DNA of 64,000 bases from Flaccisagitta enflata (GCA_965153355.1 OZ231127.1:49724001-49788000), one strand, 5' to 3'; positions 47,040-58,802 are shown, counted from the stretch's first letter. Translations and numbers: made by a program. Notes: generated by a model from the letters alone, not told the origin.

Positions 47040-47260
47040 GTGGAACAATATCCTTCACTATATACCCATACTGAAAAATGGAAGAGGGCCCTGTGAACCC
47101 TCACTGACACTAGTTAATACGCGCACCACTCCTAGCTTTCCATAAAACAGAATCCGAAAAACATTCCTTCTCAATCTAACTCAAAAGCAAACTGCTTACC
47201 AAAAGAAGTTAGGACATGTAACACGCTCATCATTTGCTGATGCAGCGTCAGCAACATGTA
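47040..47260. repeat. dispersed repeat, copy 2 of 2
   Basis: TGGAACAATATCC, ACTGAAAAATGGA, GAGGGCCC and CACTCCTAG match 22680-22935 in the same orientation. Confidence 0.75.
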
Positions 47261-47632
47261 CAAAATAACAAACGTCTCTCGTGAGAAAAACCAAAAGGAG
47301 CTGCATCCGCATCTTCACTTGGACATTAACAGATACAGGTAAAGGTGTCGTAAGCAGCTTATGAAACCGACAAAATCATCAACATTTCGCAATCTCACCC
47401 ATATAGGCTCACCATCGTTTCCAATAAACCATCATCAGAGGCAGCGGCGTAGCAGAAGAACCTCAAAAGTTACTCCCGACCGTTGTCAAAATGCCCATTT
47501 TTCTTTTGACTCAACAACCGTCTTTGTTTCGCATGTTGATTTTTCTTTATCTTTCTCTTTGACTTTGTCTTTGTCTTTTTCCGTTTGTCTCCATTTTTCT
47601 CTTTCTCGATGATCCGCGTCACTCAATGTCTG

Positions 47633-47633
<1 letters not shown>

Positions 47634-47713
<80 letters not shown>
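47634..47713. repeat. (CT)n microsatellite
   Basis: About 38 CT units. Confidence 0.98.
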
Positions 47714-47716
<3 letters not shown>

Positions 47717-47828
47717 TTTTGTTTTCCCTCATGAGCCTATCTGTGCCTTTCGGCGGTGGCCATTTGGAGGCAACGCATGCGCCTCCGTTTTCTGTTAGCC
47801 CGAGATGAATTCGTAATAAACAAATGAG

Positions 47829-48417
47829 AAAACAACGCTGGTGACGATACTGATGGCAGAGACGGAACAGCGAATGTAAGCAGCAGCGATGGTGACGATA
47901 CCGATGGCAGAGACGGGACAGCGAATGTAAGCAGCAGCGATAGTAACGATACCGATGGCAGAGACAGGACAGCGGATGTAAGCAGCAGCTATGGTGACGA
48001 TACTGATGGCAGAGACGGGACAGCGAATGTAAGCAGCAGCGATGGTGACGATACTGATGGCAGAGACGGGACAGCGAATGTAAGCAGCAGCGATGGTGAC
48101 TATACTGATGGCAGAGACGGGACAGCGAATGTAAGCAGCAGCGATGGTGACGATACCGATGGCAGAGACGGGACAGCAAATGTAAGCAGCAGCGATGGTG
48201 ATGATACTGATGGCAGAGACGGGACAGCGAATGTAAGCAGCAGCGATGGTGACGATACCGATGGCAGAGACGGGACAGCGAATATAAGCAGCAGCGATGG
48301 TGACGATACTGATGGCAGAGACAGGACAGCGAATATAAGCAGCAGCAATGGTGACGATACTGATGGCAGAGACGGGACAGCGAATGTAAGCAGCAGCGAT
48401 GGTGACGATACTACGGC
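47829..48417. repeat. 51-bp minisatellite, about 11 copies
   Basis: The unit contains AATGTAAGCAGCAGCGATGG, TGACGATAC(T/C)GATGGCAGAG and ACGGGACAGCG. As 51 = 17 codons, each strand keeps a fixed frame: Ser/Asp-rich on plus (NVSSSDGDDTDGRDGTA), Ser/Pro/Leu-rich on minus. Degenerate units continue from about 48500 to 49060. There are no splice or start signals, so it is treated as repeat. Confidence 0.93.
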
Positions 48418-49101
48418 TGCTATTAGATAGATTAAATCTGAAATGTGTTATATGGATAGATTTCACACAATACATCTTTTGCTGGTTGCAGTTGCTTCTG
48501 AAGACAGGGTACTGATGGCAGAGGAGGGGCAACAAATTGAAGCGATGGCGATGATGACGATACTGATGGCGAAGACGCCGCAGCAAACGGAAGCAGCTGC
48601 GGTGGTGATAATACCTAAGGCAGGGGCGTGGCAGTGAATGGAAGCAGCAGCGATGATGACAATACTGATTGCAGAGGCGGCGCAACAAAAGGAAGTGGCA
48701 GTGATGGTAACAATACTGATGGCAGAGCCAGAGCAAAGAATGGAAGCAGCAGCGATGGTGATAATATTGATGGCAGAGGCAGATCAGCAGAAGGAGGGGG
48801 CAGCAATGCTGACGATACTGATGGCAGAGGCAGGGCAGTGAATGGAAGCAGCAGCAATGGTGCCGATACTGATAGCAGAGATGGCACATTTTCCAGCAGC
48901 TGCGATTTTCTTGGACCGAAAGCATCAGAGCTGGTAAGGATGTTACTTGTTGTTTACAGCTGATGATAGATCATAGACAGATGGGCAGCAATGCTGACAA
49001 TACTGATGGCATAGGCGGGGCAGCGAATTGAGGCAGCAGCAATGGTGCCGACACTGATAGTAGAGAAGGCGCAGTGATGAGCGGCACCAATGTAGAAACA
49101 G

Positions 49102-49806
49102 GTCGCCCAAGGGCAATATGTGGTCAGCGATACCCGTTGCCCTGCTTTATATGATTGTGATTTTGTGTGGGGGGAAGCAGGGCAGCGGCCCCGAAGGGGA
49201 CGAAGTCCTGTAGAACACAGGGGGACTTTCGTTCGTCCTGTCATTGATGAGATGCTATAGTGCACTGATTGAAGGCCTTCAAGAGTCTGAAGGCTTTCCC
49301 AAGGCTTAAATGGCCATCAGGTCTGATTTGAAGCCTGACAGCGCTATTTTGAGGCCTAATTTGAGGCCTGAGAGGGCTAATTTGAGGCCTAAGAGTGCTA
49401 ATTTGAGGCCTAAGACAGGTTTGAGGCCTTACAGGCCAGATTTGAGACCTGTGAGACCTTTGAGGCCTGAGGGATCGGATTTAAGGCCTGAGAAGCCAGA
49501 TTTGAGGTCAAAGAGGCAGGATTTGAGGCCTGAGAGGCCGGATTAAAGGCCTGAGAGGCCAGATTTGAGGTTGAAGAGGCCGGATTTGAGGCCTGAGAGG
49601 CCGGATTTGAGGCCTGAGAGGCCGGAATTGAGGCCTGAGAGGCCGGATTTGAGGCTTGAGAGGCCAGATTTGAGACCTGAGAGGTTGGATTTGGGGCCTG
49701 AGAGGCCTGATGGGGGGGGGACGGACGAACGAACGAACGGACGGACGAACGAAAGTCCCCCTGTGTTCTACAGGACTTCGTCCCCTTCGGGGCCGCTGCC
49801 CAAAAA
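49102..49806. mobile_element. foldback element copy 4, long core
   Basis: Outer motif CAGGTCGCCCAAGGGCAATA, GGTCAGCGATACCCGTTGCC at 49102-49150. Left arm 49175-49238 (GGCAGCGGCCCCGAAGGGGA, CGAAGTCCTGTAGAACACAG). Core of ~21-bp units GGCCTGAGAGGCCGGATTTG at 49320-49708. Right arm 49745-49806 inverse of the left. Confidence 0.92.
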
Positions 49807-50011
49807 CTGATGGCAGAGGCGGTGCTCAGCAGCGGTCCGTGATTACCAGCGCTTGTGACGTAACTATGAGTATGACAGAGCCAGGATTTTCTTGGACCGA
49901 AAGCTGGTAAGGATGTTGCTTTTCGTTAACAGCTGGCGTCAGTGGAGATAGCGATAGCTCGACGAATGTGAAAGAGATGGTGGTTGTGGTCTGACATCGC
50001 CGTTACCGATT

Positions 50012-50098
50012 TTTAGTCGCGCGCTTCGCGACTCTACACCCTGCTTTGTCCGTTGGTTGGTCGGTCGGTCGGTCGGCGGGCAGGGGCAGTGATGAAAC
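50012..50098 (+). mobile_element. hairpin-end element, truncated
   Basis: TTTTTAGTCGCGCGCTTCGC then GACTCTACACCCTGCTTTGT, a GGTTGGTCGGTC array, then GGGCAGGGGCAGTGATG. The right end is not recognisable. Confidence 0.75.
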
Positions 50099-51220
50099 CA
50101 GACAATCAAGAATTTGGGCAATAGCATTGATGAAAACACCGCCCATTTATCCGGAAAGATAGAAGCGTTAAAGAGCAACCAACAGACTTACGGACCTACA
50201 GATCAACGGATAAGCTGACAAACAAAGTCGGTCATTGAGTCTCGTTTTCGTGACTAAACAGCGAATCGGGAAAAGAATCATAAAATCAAGTCGATATGCC
50301 AATAAGGCGGGTAACGTTGGAAACGCGGCTTGTGCAATTTTAAAAATTCATCAAATCATTTAACTTTTGAGTTCTTTCATTCTGATTTCCGTTGAGGAAC
50401 TTATCAACTTGTGATGTTGAACACGTTCAAAAATTTACGATCGTCGTTTCCGTCTGTTCATTAACGGAGGGAGCGTCGCCCTTAACCCTCTTCTTCCCCC
50501 CCTCCCCCCAACAAGAAATCTTTCAACTCTAATTGAAGCTAAAAGGAGAGCCAGTTCGAACACTAAGACTTGAGCACCCCTCGAACTCTATACTATCTTA
50601 GAAATAAATATACGGACAGCTGTTTATAGTCATAGCGCGCTTAATTTTTGTCGTAGAACATTTGTCTTCGAAAGATCTAGCGATCTAGACCAAGCCCAAT
50701 GCTGTATCTTTATTTGTTTAGAAATGAGAGCCGAAAGAGTAAAACGTTTGCTTTTCGAATTTGGAAAAAAATTGCGGATAATTTTCATCATACCCCTCGG
50801 CGCCATCTTGGCTCGTTGCCTCCGGGGTTTTTCTTTTTTTAGGCTACTAAAACGCGCCAACTCAGAGAAGTTGAGAGAGAGAAAAAAGTTGTCAGAAATT
50901 TTACTGTCCCTCAAACCTAGCGTATCTGCTACAAAATTAAAGAAAATATCATAATTTTTATCAGACTTTGCTTGATTCATCACAGAGTCAGACCACAGTA
51001 CTTTTTTTGGCGATGAAAATAGTGATAATCAACAGAAATTAAAAAAATGCTTAGAAAATCTCGTTTTGACTGAAATCAGAGAACCGTGTGGTCATGTTCG
51101 CCCATACTCCTTGTAGATTAAGCTTTGCTGATTCTATATCTGTTTTTAAAAATCTCGTGCGATATGGCGGGAAATGGCGAGAGGCGAAACCGTGAACCCT
51201 TTTCATTAGAGGTAGGAGAA

Positions 51221-51437
51221 CAGGCCAACACCTAAAAGTCGCGTGCGAGATTTATAGATTGACTTAAAATGACTTAGAATGACTTGGAATGAATCAATAT
51301 ACTCTTAAATGACTTTAAATGACTTTAAATGACTTGCAGAAATAAAATTGATAAAAAAAGTATAAGTGTGACGGATCAACAGACCGACGGACGGACGGAC
51401 ATAGCGGATTGTAGAGTCGCGTGCACGCGACTAATAA
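51221..51437 (-). mobile_element. hairpin-end element nested in the Tc1 relic
   Basis: CAGGCCAACACCTAAAAGTC then GCGTGCGAG at the left; AATGACTTAAAATGACTTAG-type units; GACCGACGGACGGACGGAC; right hairpin AGTCGCGTGCACGCGACT at about 51415-51432, an exact palindrome. Confidence 0.85.
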
Positions 51438-51520
51438 ATATTGTCATGGAATCGACACGTAAAACTGAAGCAGACGAGTCATGCGTTGTGTTCCCGTTGC
51501 TACGTAATTTCATTTTCATT

Positions 51521-51734
51521 TTTAGTCATGTGCTACGCGACTCTACACCCCGCTTTGTCTGTCCGTCGGTCCGTCTGTTGGTCCATCCGTTCATCCATCA
51601 CACTCTACTTTTTTTGTTGTTTTTTTTTTTGCGGTTTTTGGCCTCACTGCTCCTGCCAAAATGATGGAGTGACTTCAATTATGGCCCCTGCCCACCCGCG
51701 CGCGACTGCGGTAGCCGTGTACCCGGCCTTGTTT
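51521..51734 (+). mobile_element. hairpin-end element nested in the Tc1 relic
   Basis: TTTAGTCATGTGCTACGCGA, CTCTACACCCCGCTTTGTC, GTCCGTCTGTTGGTCC array, CTCACTGCTCCTGCC, and end CACCCGCGCGCGACTGCGGT, AGCCGTGTACCCGGCCTTGT. It is in opposite orientation to the copy at 51221. Confidence 0.87.
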
Positions 51735-51942
51735 TAAAACTCTTTATTGTAAGTTTGAAACGAAAAATAAGATATAGGCTCAGTACAATATCAATGGAAC
51801 TGACTTTTATGGGGATTGCCCAGAACAAGTTGTCCAAAGGAAGCACGCCGATTTTTAGTTGCATGCTATGCGACTCTACACCCCGCTCTGTCAGTCCGTC
51901 GGTTGGTTGGGCGGTTGGTTGGTTGGTCAGTTGGTCCCCTTT

Positions 51943-52372
51943 TTTGGCAGCGGCCCCAAAGGGTCAATGTCCTGTAGGACACAGGGGTGAACCATTAATT
52001 GTGTACGTCTGTCCATCCCCTCCTCCAAAGCTTCTCAATCCTCAAATTGCCATTGAATAACGTGGGAAATTGATAATATGCAAACTTCCCATTAAATAAC
52101 ATGGAAAATTGATAAAAAAAAATGTGTAATTCCCATTGAATAACATGGCAAATTGACGAGAAATTGAAGAAATGCAAAACTCCCATTGAAAGTCATGAAA
52201 AATTGCTCCAAAGGCCTCAATTATGCCCCCTCAGAACATATGGAAATTCACCTGTGTCCTACAGGACATCTGCCTTTTGGGGCCGCTGCCCTGCTCTCAT
52301 TCCACTTCTTCAGCCATCACTCCAAGCAGGGCATTGGGTAATGCTGACCATGTGCGATCCTTGGATGACTTG
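51943..52372. mobile_element. foldback element copy 5
   Basis: Left arm GGCAGCGGCCCCAAAGGGTC, AATGTCCTGTAGGACACAGG. Right arm CACCTGTGTCCTACAGGACA, TTTTGGGGCCGCTGCC. The core differs from other copies (CCCATTGAATAACATGGAAA units). Outer motif AAGCAGGGCATTGGGTAATG, CTGACCATGTGCGATCCTTG. Confidence 0.87.
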
Positions 52373-52427
52373 ATCTTCTTCTTCTTCTTCCCTTTCTATT
52401 CTAGTTCTTCCTCTTTTTGCTCTTTTT

Positions 52428-52983
52428 GAGCAGCGGCCCCAAAGGGCCGATGTCCTGTAGAACATGGGGGAATTTCGACACGTCCGTCCTTCTGTGCGTC
52501 CTCCCGTCCATTTTTTTGTCCATCCATCCTTTCGTCCGTCTGTCCCCCCCGTTGACCATCAAGGCCTAAAATTACCCCTCCCAAGCCTCAATTTAGCCCT
52601 CCAGGCCTCAAATTAGCCCTTTTGGCTTTAAATCAGCCCCGTATGCCTCAAATCTGCCCCCCAGACCTCAAATCTGCCCTTCAGACCTTCAATCAGCCCT
52701 CCAAGCACAAAATCAGCCCTCTAAACCTCAAATCTGCTCTCTGAGCTTTAATTCTGCCCTTCAGCCCTCAAATATGCCTTCAGTGGCCTAAATCAGCCAA
52801 CTAAAGCCTGAAATATGCCCCCTCAGGACGGACGAAAGGACAGACGTCTCGAAATTCACCCCTGTGTTCTACAAGACATGGCTCTTTAGGGCCGCTGCCC
52901 TGCTCTAGCTCCACTTCTTAACTGGACCATTCCCAGCAGGGCATTGGGTACCGCTGACCATGTGCGATCCTTGGATGACTGGA
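52428..52983. mobile_element. foldback element copy 6
   Basis: Left arm GAGCAGCGGCCCCAAAGGGC, GATGTCCTGTAGAACATGGG. Right arm CACCCCTGTGTTCTACAAGA, TTTAGGGCCGCTGCC. Core of CCTCAAATCTGCCCTCCAGA-type units at 52560-52820. Outer motif as in copy 5. Confidence 0.88.
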
Positions 52984-53099
52984 TACTTTTTTGGCGTTTT
53001 TGAGCATTTTGAGCATACAGCTCCTGCCCAGATGCCCTAATGACCTGCTCCTGCCCACCCTGACGCGACTAGGGTAGCCGTGTATCCGGCCTTGTTTTT

Positions 53100-54042
53100 T
53101 TACAATGGCTGAAATTCATTCTTGCCAAGACCTTTCCAGCTTTCACATTGTCATATGGTGGAGTAAGCTAGGTGCGCGTGAACCGTTATCGTACACAGAC
53201 CGCTGCCCTCAGTCCTTAAAAGAAAATGCCCTCAAAGGTGCAGAAATGAACATCAAAAATCACGATCAATCATAAAACCATTGAAAAAAATTTACAAAAT
53301 ATCATGTGAATTAGGTGATTTAACAACGTTTTGGTTTTCTTATTGCAATAGTGAATTTTTTTTTCAATGTTACATATTTCGTGGGGCAAAATAGAAATTG
53401 AAGTGAATTTACTCATTCACATACAGCGACGTCTTATTTTCTTTCAGACAGTCAGTTACCGCCCCTGCCCACCCGTACATGACAATATTTGCTGTTTATT
53501 TGGCCCTAATGCAGAGTTTGAATGGGCCCCTATAAAGGGTTCAATTAAGTCTCGGTCAGTGTGTCTGTTTCTGTGTCTCTGTCTGTCTCTGCCTGTCCAT
53601 GTCTCTGTCTGTCTGTCTCTCTCTTACTCTTTCTGATGAAGCATGTTTTGACCTATCAAAAGACGTTTTAGATTTGGTGCAAAATGAGACCATTACACTC
53701 ATGTTTCGACTCTCTAGCAATCTAACTTGTGCCAAAGTGTCAGCCAGTATCAAAATTAGTCACCTGGCAAGATTTTACTGTGCGGGCGCACATATCAACG
53801 CATTTTGAAACTCGGTATGGCCTAATTTTTTCGAGGAAAAAAAAAGTGCCAGAAAACGATTGGTGGATTCCACTCACTTTCAGTTACATAGGGGCCATGA
53901 AAATTATCCAAAGTGTCATTGATGGTTCTAATTATCAAAATACATGTAATTACGAGTCAATCCATGTGCGCATAAGGATTTTTGACCATTTTAGCCGTTT
54001 TCGATGGAGTACCCTACTTTTTTACTTCGGTTTTTTTTTACA
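53100..54042. other. non-coding interior of the Tc1 relic
   Basis: Probably the element's original sequence upstream of the transposase, with a CTGTCTGT run at 53560-53625. No intact frame is supported. Confidence 0.5.
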
Positions 54043-54280
54043 ATGCCTCTGGAAAAACGCATTTCCCTAGATACCAAAGGGGCAATTATCGCTTTAAGGG
54101 GTGAAGGCCTCTGTTTACGCGCAATCGGACATACGGGCAACTTCTAAAGAAGGGCTGAAAAGAATTGCGCTAAAGGTTTGGGAGAAGATCAGTCCAGATT
54201 ACTTCGCGTCACTCTACGATTCAATGCCACGCCGAATGCAAGCAGTGGGCGATGCCCAAGGCGGACATACAAAGTATTAG
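54043..54280 (+). pseudogene. Tc1/mariner transposase, internally deleted
   Basis: An ATG at 54043 opens MPLEKRISLDTKGAIIALRG then EGLCLRAIGHTGNF and a stop at 54145. This is like the N-terminal helix-turn-helix of Tc1 transposases, which bind the terminal repeats. In the +1 frame from 54146 to 54280 the reading includes VWEKISPDYFASLYD and ends SMPRRMQAVGDAQGGHTKY, the typical C-terminus of that family. About 250 residues with the DDE catalytic core are missing between them, so the gene cannot be active. The right terminal repeat lies about 57 bases after the stop. Confidence 0.87.
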
Positions 54281-54384
54281 GCGTTTTTCAACATGTTCAT
54301 GTACTTTTCTAGTCAATAAATGAACTTTTTTATCAACTGTCCGTATATTTATTTCCAAGATAGTAAAGCCTTCCTTGGTCAAAC

Positions 54385-54435
54385 AAATCCGGATACACGG
54401 CTACCCAAGTCGCGTGCGGGTGGACAGGGGCTGCC
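54385..54435 (-). mobile_element. hairpin-end element, left-end fragment
   Basis: AATCCGGATACACGGCTACC, CAAGTCGCGTGCGGGTGGAC then AGGGGC, running into foldback copy 7. Confidence 0.75.
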
Positions 54436-54443
54436 ATAAACAG

Positions 54444-54967
54444 GTCGCCCAAGGGCAATATGTGGTCAGCGATACCCGTTGCCCTGCTTTGAGTGATTAT
54501 GAATTGGAGTGAGGGGAAGCAGGGCAGCAGCCCCGAAGGGGACGAAGTCCTGTAGAACACAGGGGGACTTTCGTTTGTCCTGCCTGAACAAGTGGATGAG
54601 ATGCTATAGCCTGAGAGGCTAGGTTTGAGGCCTGAGAAGTTGGATTTGAGGGCTGAAAGGCCGGTTTTGAAGCCTGAGAGGCTGGATTTGAGGCCTGAGA
54701 GGCTGGATTTGAGGCCTGAGAGGCTGGATTTGAGGCCTTAGAGGCTTGATTTGAGGCCTAAGTGGCTGGATTTGAGGCCTGAGAGGCCAGATTTGAGGCC
54801 TGAGAGGCCAGATTTGAGGCCTGAGAGGCCAGATTTGAGGCCTGAGAGGCCAGATATTAGGCCTGAGGGGCCTGATAGGGGGGGGACGAACGGACGGACG
54901 GACAAACGAACGAAAGTCCCCCTGTGTTCTACAGGACTTCGTCCCCTTCGGGGCCGCTGCCCAAAAA
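54444..54967. mobile_element. foldback element copy 7
   Basis: Outer motif GGTCGCCCAAGGGCAATATG, GGTCAGCGATACCCGTTGCC. Left arm 54520-54578, right arm 54905-54967 (CCCCTGTGTTCTACAGGACT, CGTCCCCTTCGGGGCCGCTG). Core of GAGGCCTGAGAGGCCAGATT units at 54610-54880. Nearly identical arms to copy 4. Confidence 0.92.
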
Positions 54968-55055
54968 GGCTAATCATGTATTATGCAAACCTCGTCATCC
55001 CTACCCTGCGTCTCCCCATTTCCCATGGATGGCCGGGGCGTGTTCCGATGTTTAC

Positions 55056-55141
55056 CTGCTGATGGAGAGTCTTCCCGGATAACGAGTTTCTCCTTTGCTC
55101 CAAAACACGATTGGACGCGCCCAATTGTGTGACGTCCTCAC
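55056..55141 (-). CDS. Ig-superfamily receptor, exon C (middle of Ig domain 2)
   Basis: The minus-strand acceptor is CTCCCTTTGCCAG|GTGAGG and the donor is CATCAGCAG|GTAAAC. The exon is 86 nt, phase 0 to phase 2, which fits the phase 0 end of exon B and the phase 2 start of exon D. It encodes VRTSHNWARPIVFWSKGETR followed by YPGRLSIS. VFW supplies the core Trp about 14 residues after the FYC of exon B, the spacing expected for a C2-type Ig domain. Three independent checks (splice sites, phase and Cys-Trp spacing) support the exon despite its small size. It is isolated in repeats, with 5.8 kb of intron on one side and about 20.9 kb on the other. Confidence 0.87.
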
Positions 55142-56115
55142 CTGGCAAAGGGAGAAAACAAACAAACAAACAAACAAATAATCATCGATGAAAATTGGTT
55201 GCTTTTTGCTTTCTTGCGCTAGTGAATTTTGTGTAGAAACGATGCAATAACCGAAAAACTTTTTTTTTCAGGAAGAAACTGCGGTTGGTTGGCATCAACA
55301 AGGAATAAGTTTTGCTAGATTGAAGTGATGTAAACGACGACAAAAACCTACCAAAACAAGAAAAAACCAAACCGAGGCTCGAAACATTTTCAACCTCAAT
55401 ACTCTGTTTGAGGCCGTAAAATCGCATTACAGGAAGCTCCTCTAGCTTCAACCGTCAGCGATCTTTTGAATAACTGCAGTTGAGAGTTTTCTACATATGT
55501 CATGTTGCAAACGAAAACATTTTTTTTTACAGTAATGTGAGTATTGGCATGATTTATGGTTTATGTTTTTGATATTTTTTCAAAAAAAAAGAAAAAAATT
55601 AGTCTGTAGTAGATGTCTGTAGTAAGTATAAAATCTAAAAAAAAATGTTAGTAAAAAAAAAAGGGTTTTCTTCGGAATTTTTTTTTTTTTTACTTTTTTT
55701 TTACAATCTGATCTGTCATAAATTTGCATAGAGATTTAAATAATTTGTATCTCCAAAAATATGGCATCTTTCCAGACTCATGAAATAAGGGCGATGATTC
55801 TAGAAATGCAAGATTTTGTATTCAGAAGCAGAATTTTTATTTTTGCTGTCATTTCTTGGGGGAAATATTCTTGTTTTATTGAATAACTTTGGTCTTCATG
55901 AATCTACAATAAAAACTTTGTTCGTTAATCTTACTAAAATGTTTTTAAAGAAATCAGAAGCGTAAAAAAATCAAAATTTAGATTTCAATACTTTCAATGA
56001 GAACTATAGAAAATCGTTAACCTTTTCATGTCCAACAGTGAATATCAGCACATGTCAGATAAAATCTATCAGTCCCATGACATTCGTTATTGCGGAGATC
56101 AACTGTGCATCATAC
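55142..56115. other. intron sequence without supported features
   Basis: AT-rich with A- and T-runs (55560-55700). Nothing supported. Confidence 0.55.
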
Positions 56116-56118
56116 AAC

Positions 56119-56393
56119 AAGGCCGGATACACGGCTACCCCAGTCGCGTGCGGGTAGGCAGGGGCTGTATTTGAGGTCACTAAATCATTTGGGCAGGAGC
56201 AGTGAGGCCAAAGACCGCAAAAACCAAAAAAAAGTAAACTGTGACGGACGGACGGACGGACGGACGGACGGACGGACGGACGGACGGACGGACGGACGGA
56301 CGGACGAACAGACAGACGGACAGACAGACAGACCGACAGACCAGCAGACAGACAGACCGACAAACAGGTTGAGTCGCGTAGCACACTAAAAAT
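56119..56393 (-). mobile_element. hairpin-end element with expanded (GGAC)n
   Basis: Left CAAGGCCGGATACACGGCTA, CCCCAGTCGCGTGCGGGTAG, GAGGTCACTAAATCATTTGG. The internal GGAC run is expanded to about 16 units (56243-56305). Right end GTTGAGTCGCGTAGCACACT. Confidence 0.87.
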
Positions 56394-56401
56394 CAAAGAT
56401 C

Positions 56402-56960
<559 letters not shown>

Positions 56961-57109
56961 GAGAGAAAAAGAAAGAAGATGGGCGTCGATGGGGTGGAAA
57001 ATAGGTCCATGATATAGGTGTTGAAAGGTCACAATGGGAATTTGGGCGTTGACCAATGAGCACCTTCTCTCGCGTTGAGGGTCGAGGGAGAGAAAAAATC
57101 GCTGAGAAA

Positions 57110-57668
57110 GAATAGTCGCAAAAGCGTTAGATGGTCAGCGGTACCTGTTGCCCCTAAGTGAGTGTAAGTGGGTGTGAGGTGGTTAAAGGGGCAGCAGCCT
57201 CAAAGTGGCCGATGACCTATGCTTAGTAAGTTTTGGAGATTTGGGCCTCAAGACTGGGATTTGGGTCTCAAAGCTTGTTTTTGGGCCTCGAGGGAAGGAT
57301 TTGGGCTTCAAGGCCAAGAGGCTGGGATTTGAACCTCAGAGTGGGATTGGGACCTCAAGGCTCAGATTAGGGCCTCAAGACTGGGATTTGGGCAAAATTA
57401 GCAGAATTTGGAAGAAATTGGCTGAAATTGACAGATTTTGGCAGAATTTGGCAGGATTTGAAGAATTTGTCAGGATTTCGCAGAATCTGGTAGAACTTGG
57501 TAGAAGTTGGCAGAATTTGGCAGAATTTGGTAGAATTTGGCAGAATTTGGCAGAATTTGGCAGAATATAGCGGGGGGGGGGGGGGTATGAAGAAAGAAGA
57601 GAAGGAGAAGGAAAAATTTCTGCATATGTGAAAGCATAGGTCATCGGGCCCTTCGGGGCCGCTGCCAA
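57110..57668. mobile_element. foldback element copy 8
   Basis: Outer motif AGTCGCAAAAGCGTTAGATG, GTCAGCGGTACCTGTTGCCC at 57115-57155. Left arm GGCAGCAGCCTCAAAGTGGC, GATGACCTATGCTTA. Core first of GGGATTTGGGCCTCAAG units, then of AGAATTTGGCAGAATTTGG. Right arm GCATAGGTCATCGGGCCCTT, CGGGGCCGCTGCC. Confidence 0.87.
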
Positions 57669-57669
57669 A

Positions 57670-58800
57670 AAAGGAAAAATCTGCCATGCAAATAAGAACG
57701 AGGAGGAAAACAAGAATGGGAAATGAAGCTTGATAGCGAAATTTGTGGCACTGGAGTCGAATGGATATGTAAAAAGAAGTTGACCTCGATAACTGTATAC
57801 CAGAAGTGTGATATGTCACCAAACGTACATATTCTGATATAAGAAGTTACAAAAAAGAATATTATTGGGTGCAATGGGAAGCTATGGGAACGGGATTACA
57901 GAAAAAGATGCGGGCAATCCTTACTAGAGCGCGTGATAAAAGATTGGACAAAATTGCCCCTCAAAGAAGAGCAGGTTTGTTGCCACTATCTAGACATCGC
58001 TACAAAACATCGAATGGACCATCGGATTACAGGCGGGCGCACCCTAATATCTGATGCGCAATAGCGAGGTTCGAATGCAGAGGAACTCTTATGGCCAGCG
58101 GACAATGATCCATATTCATTTTCTCCAAGAAAATCTAGAATTTGACGACCAGTCTATTCACATTATTATGCATATATGCATATGAACTATTATTATGCAA
58201 TATTATGCATATTTTTTGTCTAGTTCAAAATGAAAAAAAAAGATAACTCTCGCCTTTTACGAATAAAAAATGGGAAAAAAATTTTGACAGGCTCTCTTGT
58301 TAATTTGTGGCCTAAGACAAAACATCGAGGAAGATTAACGATCGGACATCGCAAAAGCAACAACCATATCTTACAGAAACCCACTTCAACTCTTCCCCGC
58401 CTTCTTCATTCTCTTCTTCCAGCCTTAACTGCCCCTCTCAATATCCCCATCGAGTCGTACCACTTTCACATCTCCCCCATTCTCCAACCCTCTTTACTTC
58501 TTAATCAGCCTCTAGCCACCTTTGCTTTTCTCCCTCCTTCCCCAGCCCAATTGAGAAAAAAATTGTGGCCGTTTGAAAGAGTGAATTGGAAAAAAATTGA
58601 GGGACCCAAGAACGGTAAAAGATTAGGAAAGTAGAAATTATCAACAAAAAAAAAAAAAAGATAATCTTAGTTATAAAGACATGTTAGGGAAGATATACTT
58701 GGGGGAAAAAAAGTGGGGACAAAATTGAAAATGAGAAAAAAGCAACAGTGGAAACGTTCGCGATATGGTACTAATCTGTAAAATACTTGATGATATGTTA
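57670..58800. other. intron sequence, weakly open frames
   Basis: Plus-strand frames at 57869-58054 (basic, MRAILTRARDKRLDKIAPQR) and 58230-58634 are open but lack domain, splice or repeat evidence. Not called as genes. Confidence 0.35.
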
Positions 58801-58802
58801 AC

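Larger units (their letters stand above)
51852..53096 (+). mobile_element. hairpin-end element carrying two foldback elements
   Basis: The left end TTTTTAGTTGCATGCTATGC, GACTCTACACCCCGCTCTGT lies at 51852-51891. The right end CACCCTGACGCGACTAGGGT, AGCCGTGTATCCGGCCTTGT lies at 53056-53096. Between them lie two complete foldback copies (51943-52372 and 52428-52983), so about 1 kb has been gained by nesting. Confidence 0.8.
50593..54363 (+). mobile_element. Tc1/mariner relic with nested insertions
   Basis: The left end CTATCTTAGAAATAAATATA then CGGACAG at 50593-50619 is the inverse of the right end CTGTCCGTATATTTATTTCC then AAGATAG at 54337-54363. TA lies outside both ends (50591-50592, 54364-54365). 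Near the right end are both termini of a Tc1-like transposase. Three hairpin-end elements and two foldbacks lie inside, explaining much of the 3.77 kb length. Confidence 0.88.

Noticed and set aside
47795-48925. 376-codon minus frame and Ser/Asp-rich plus frames
   Set aside because: They derive from the 51-bp minisatellite. Open frames on both strands follow from the unit lacking stops.
49310-49810. Frames with GLRPERPDLRPE-like repeats (also 54751-55062 and 2089-2487)
   Set aside because: They are foldback-core minisatellites read through. The same pattern appears in each copy with different frames.
56119-56393. Calling the hairpin-end family a true Helitron
   Set aside because: The 3' hairpin fits in general, but no 5' TC or clear CTRR end is seen and no Rep/helicase is present, so the class is left open.
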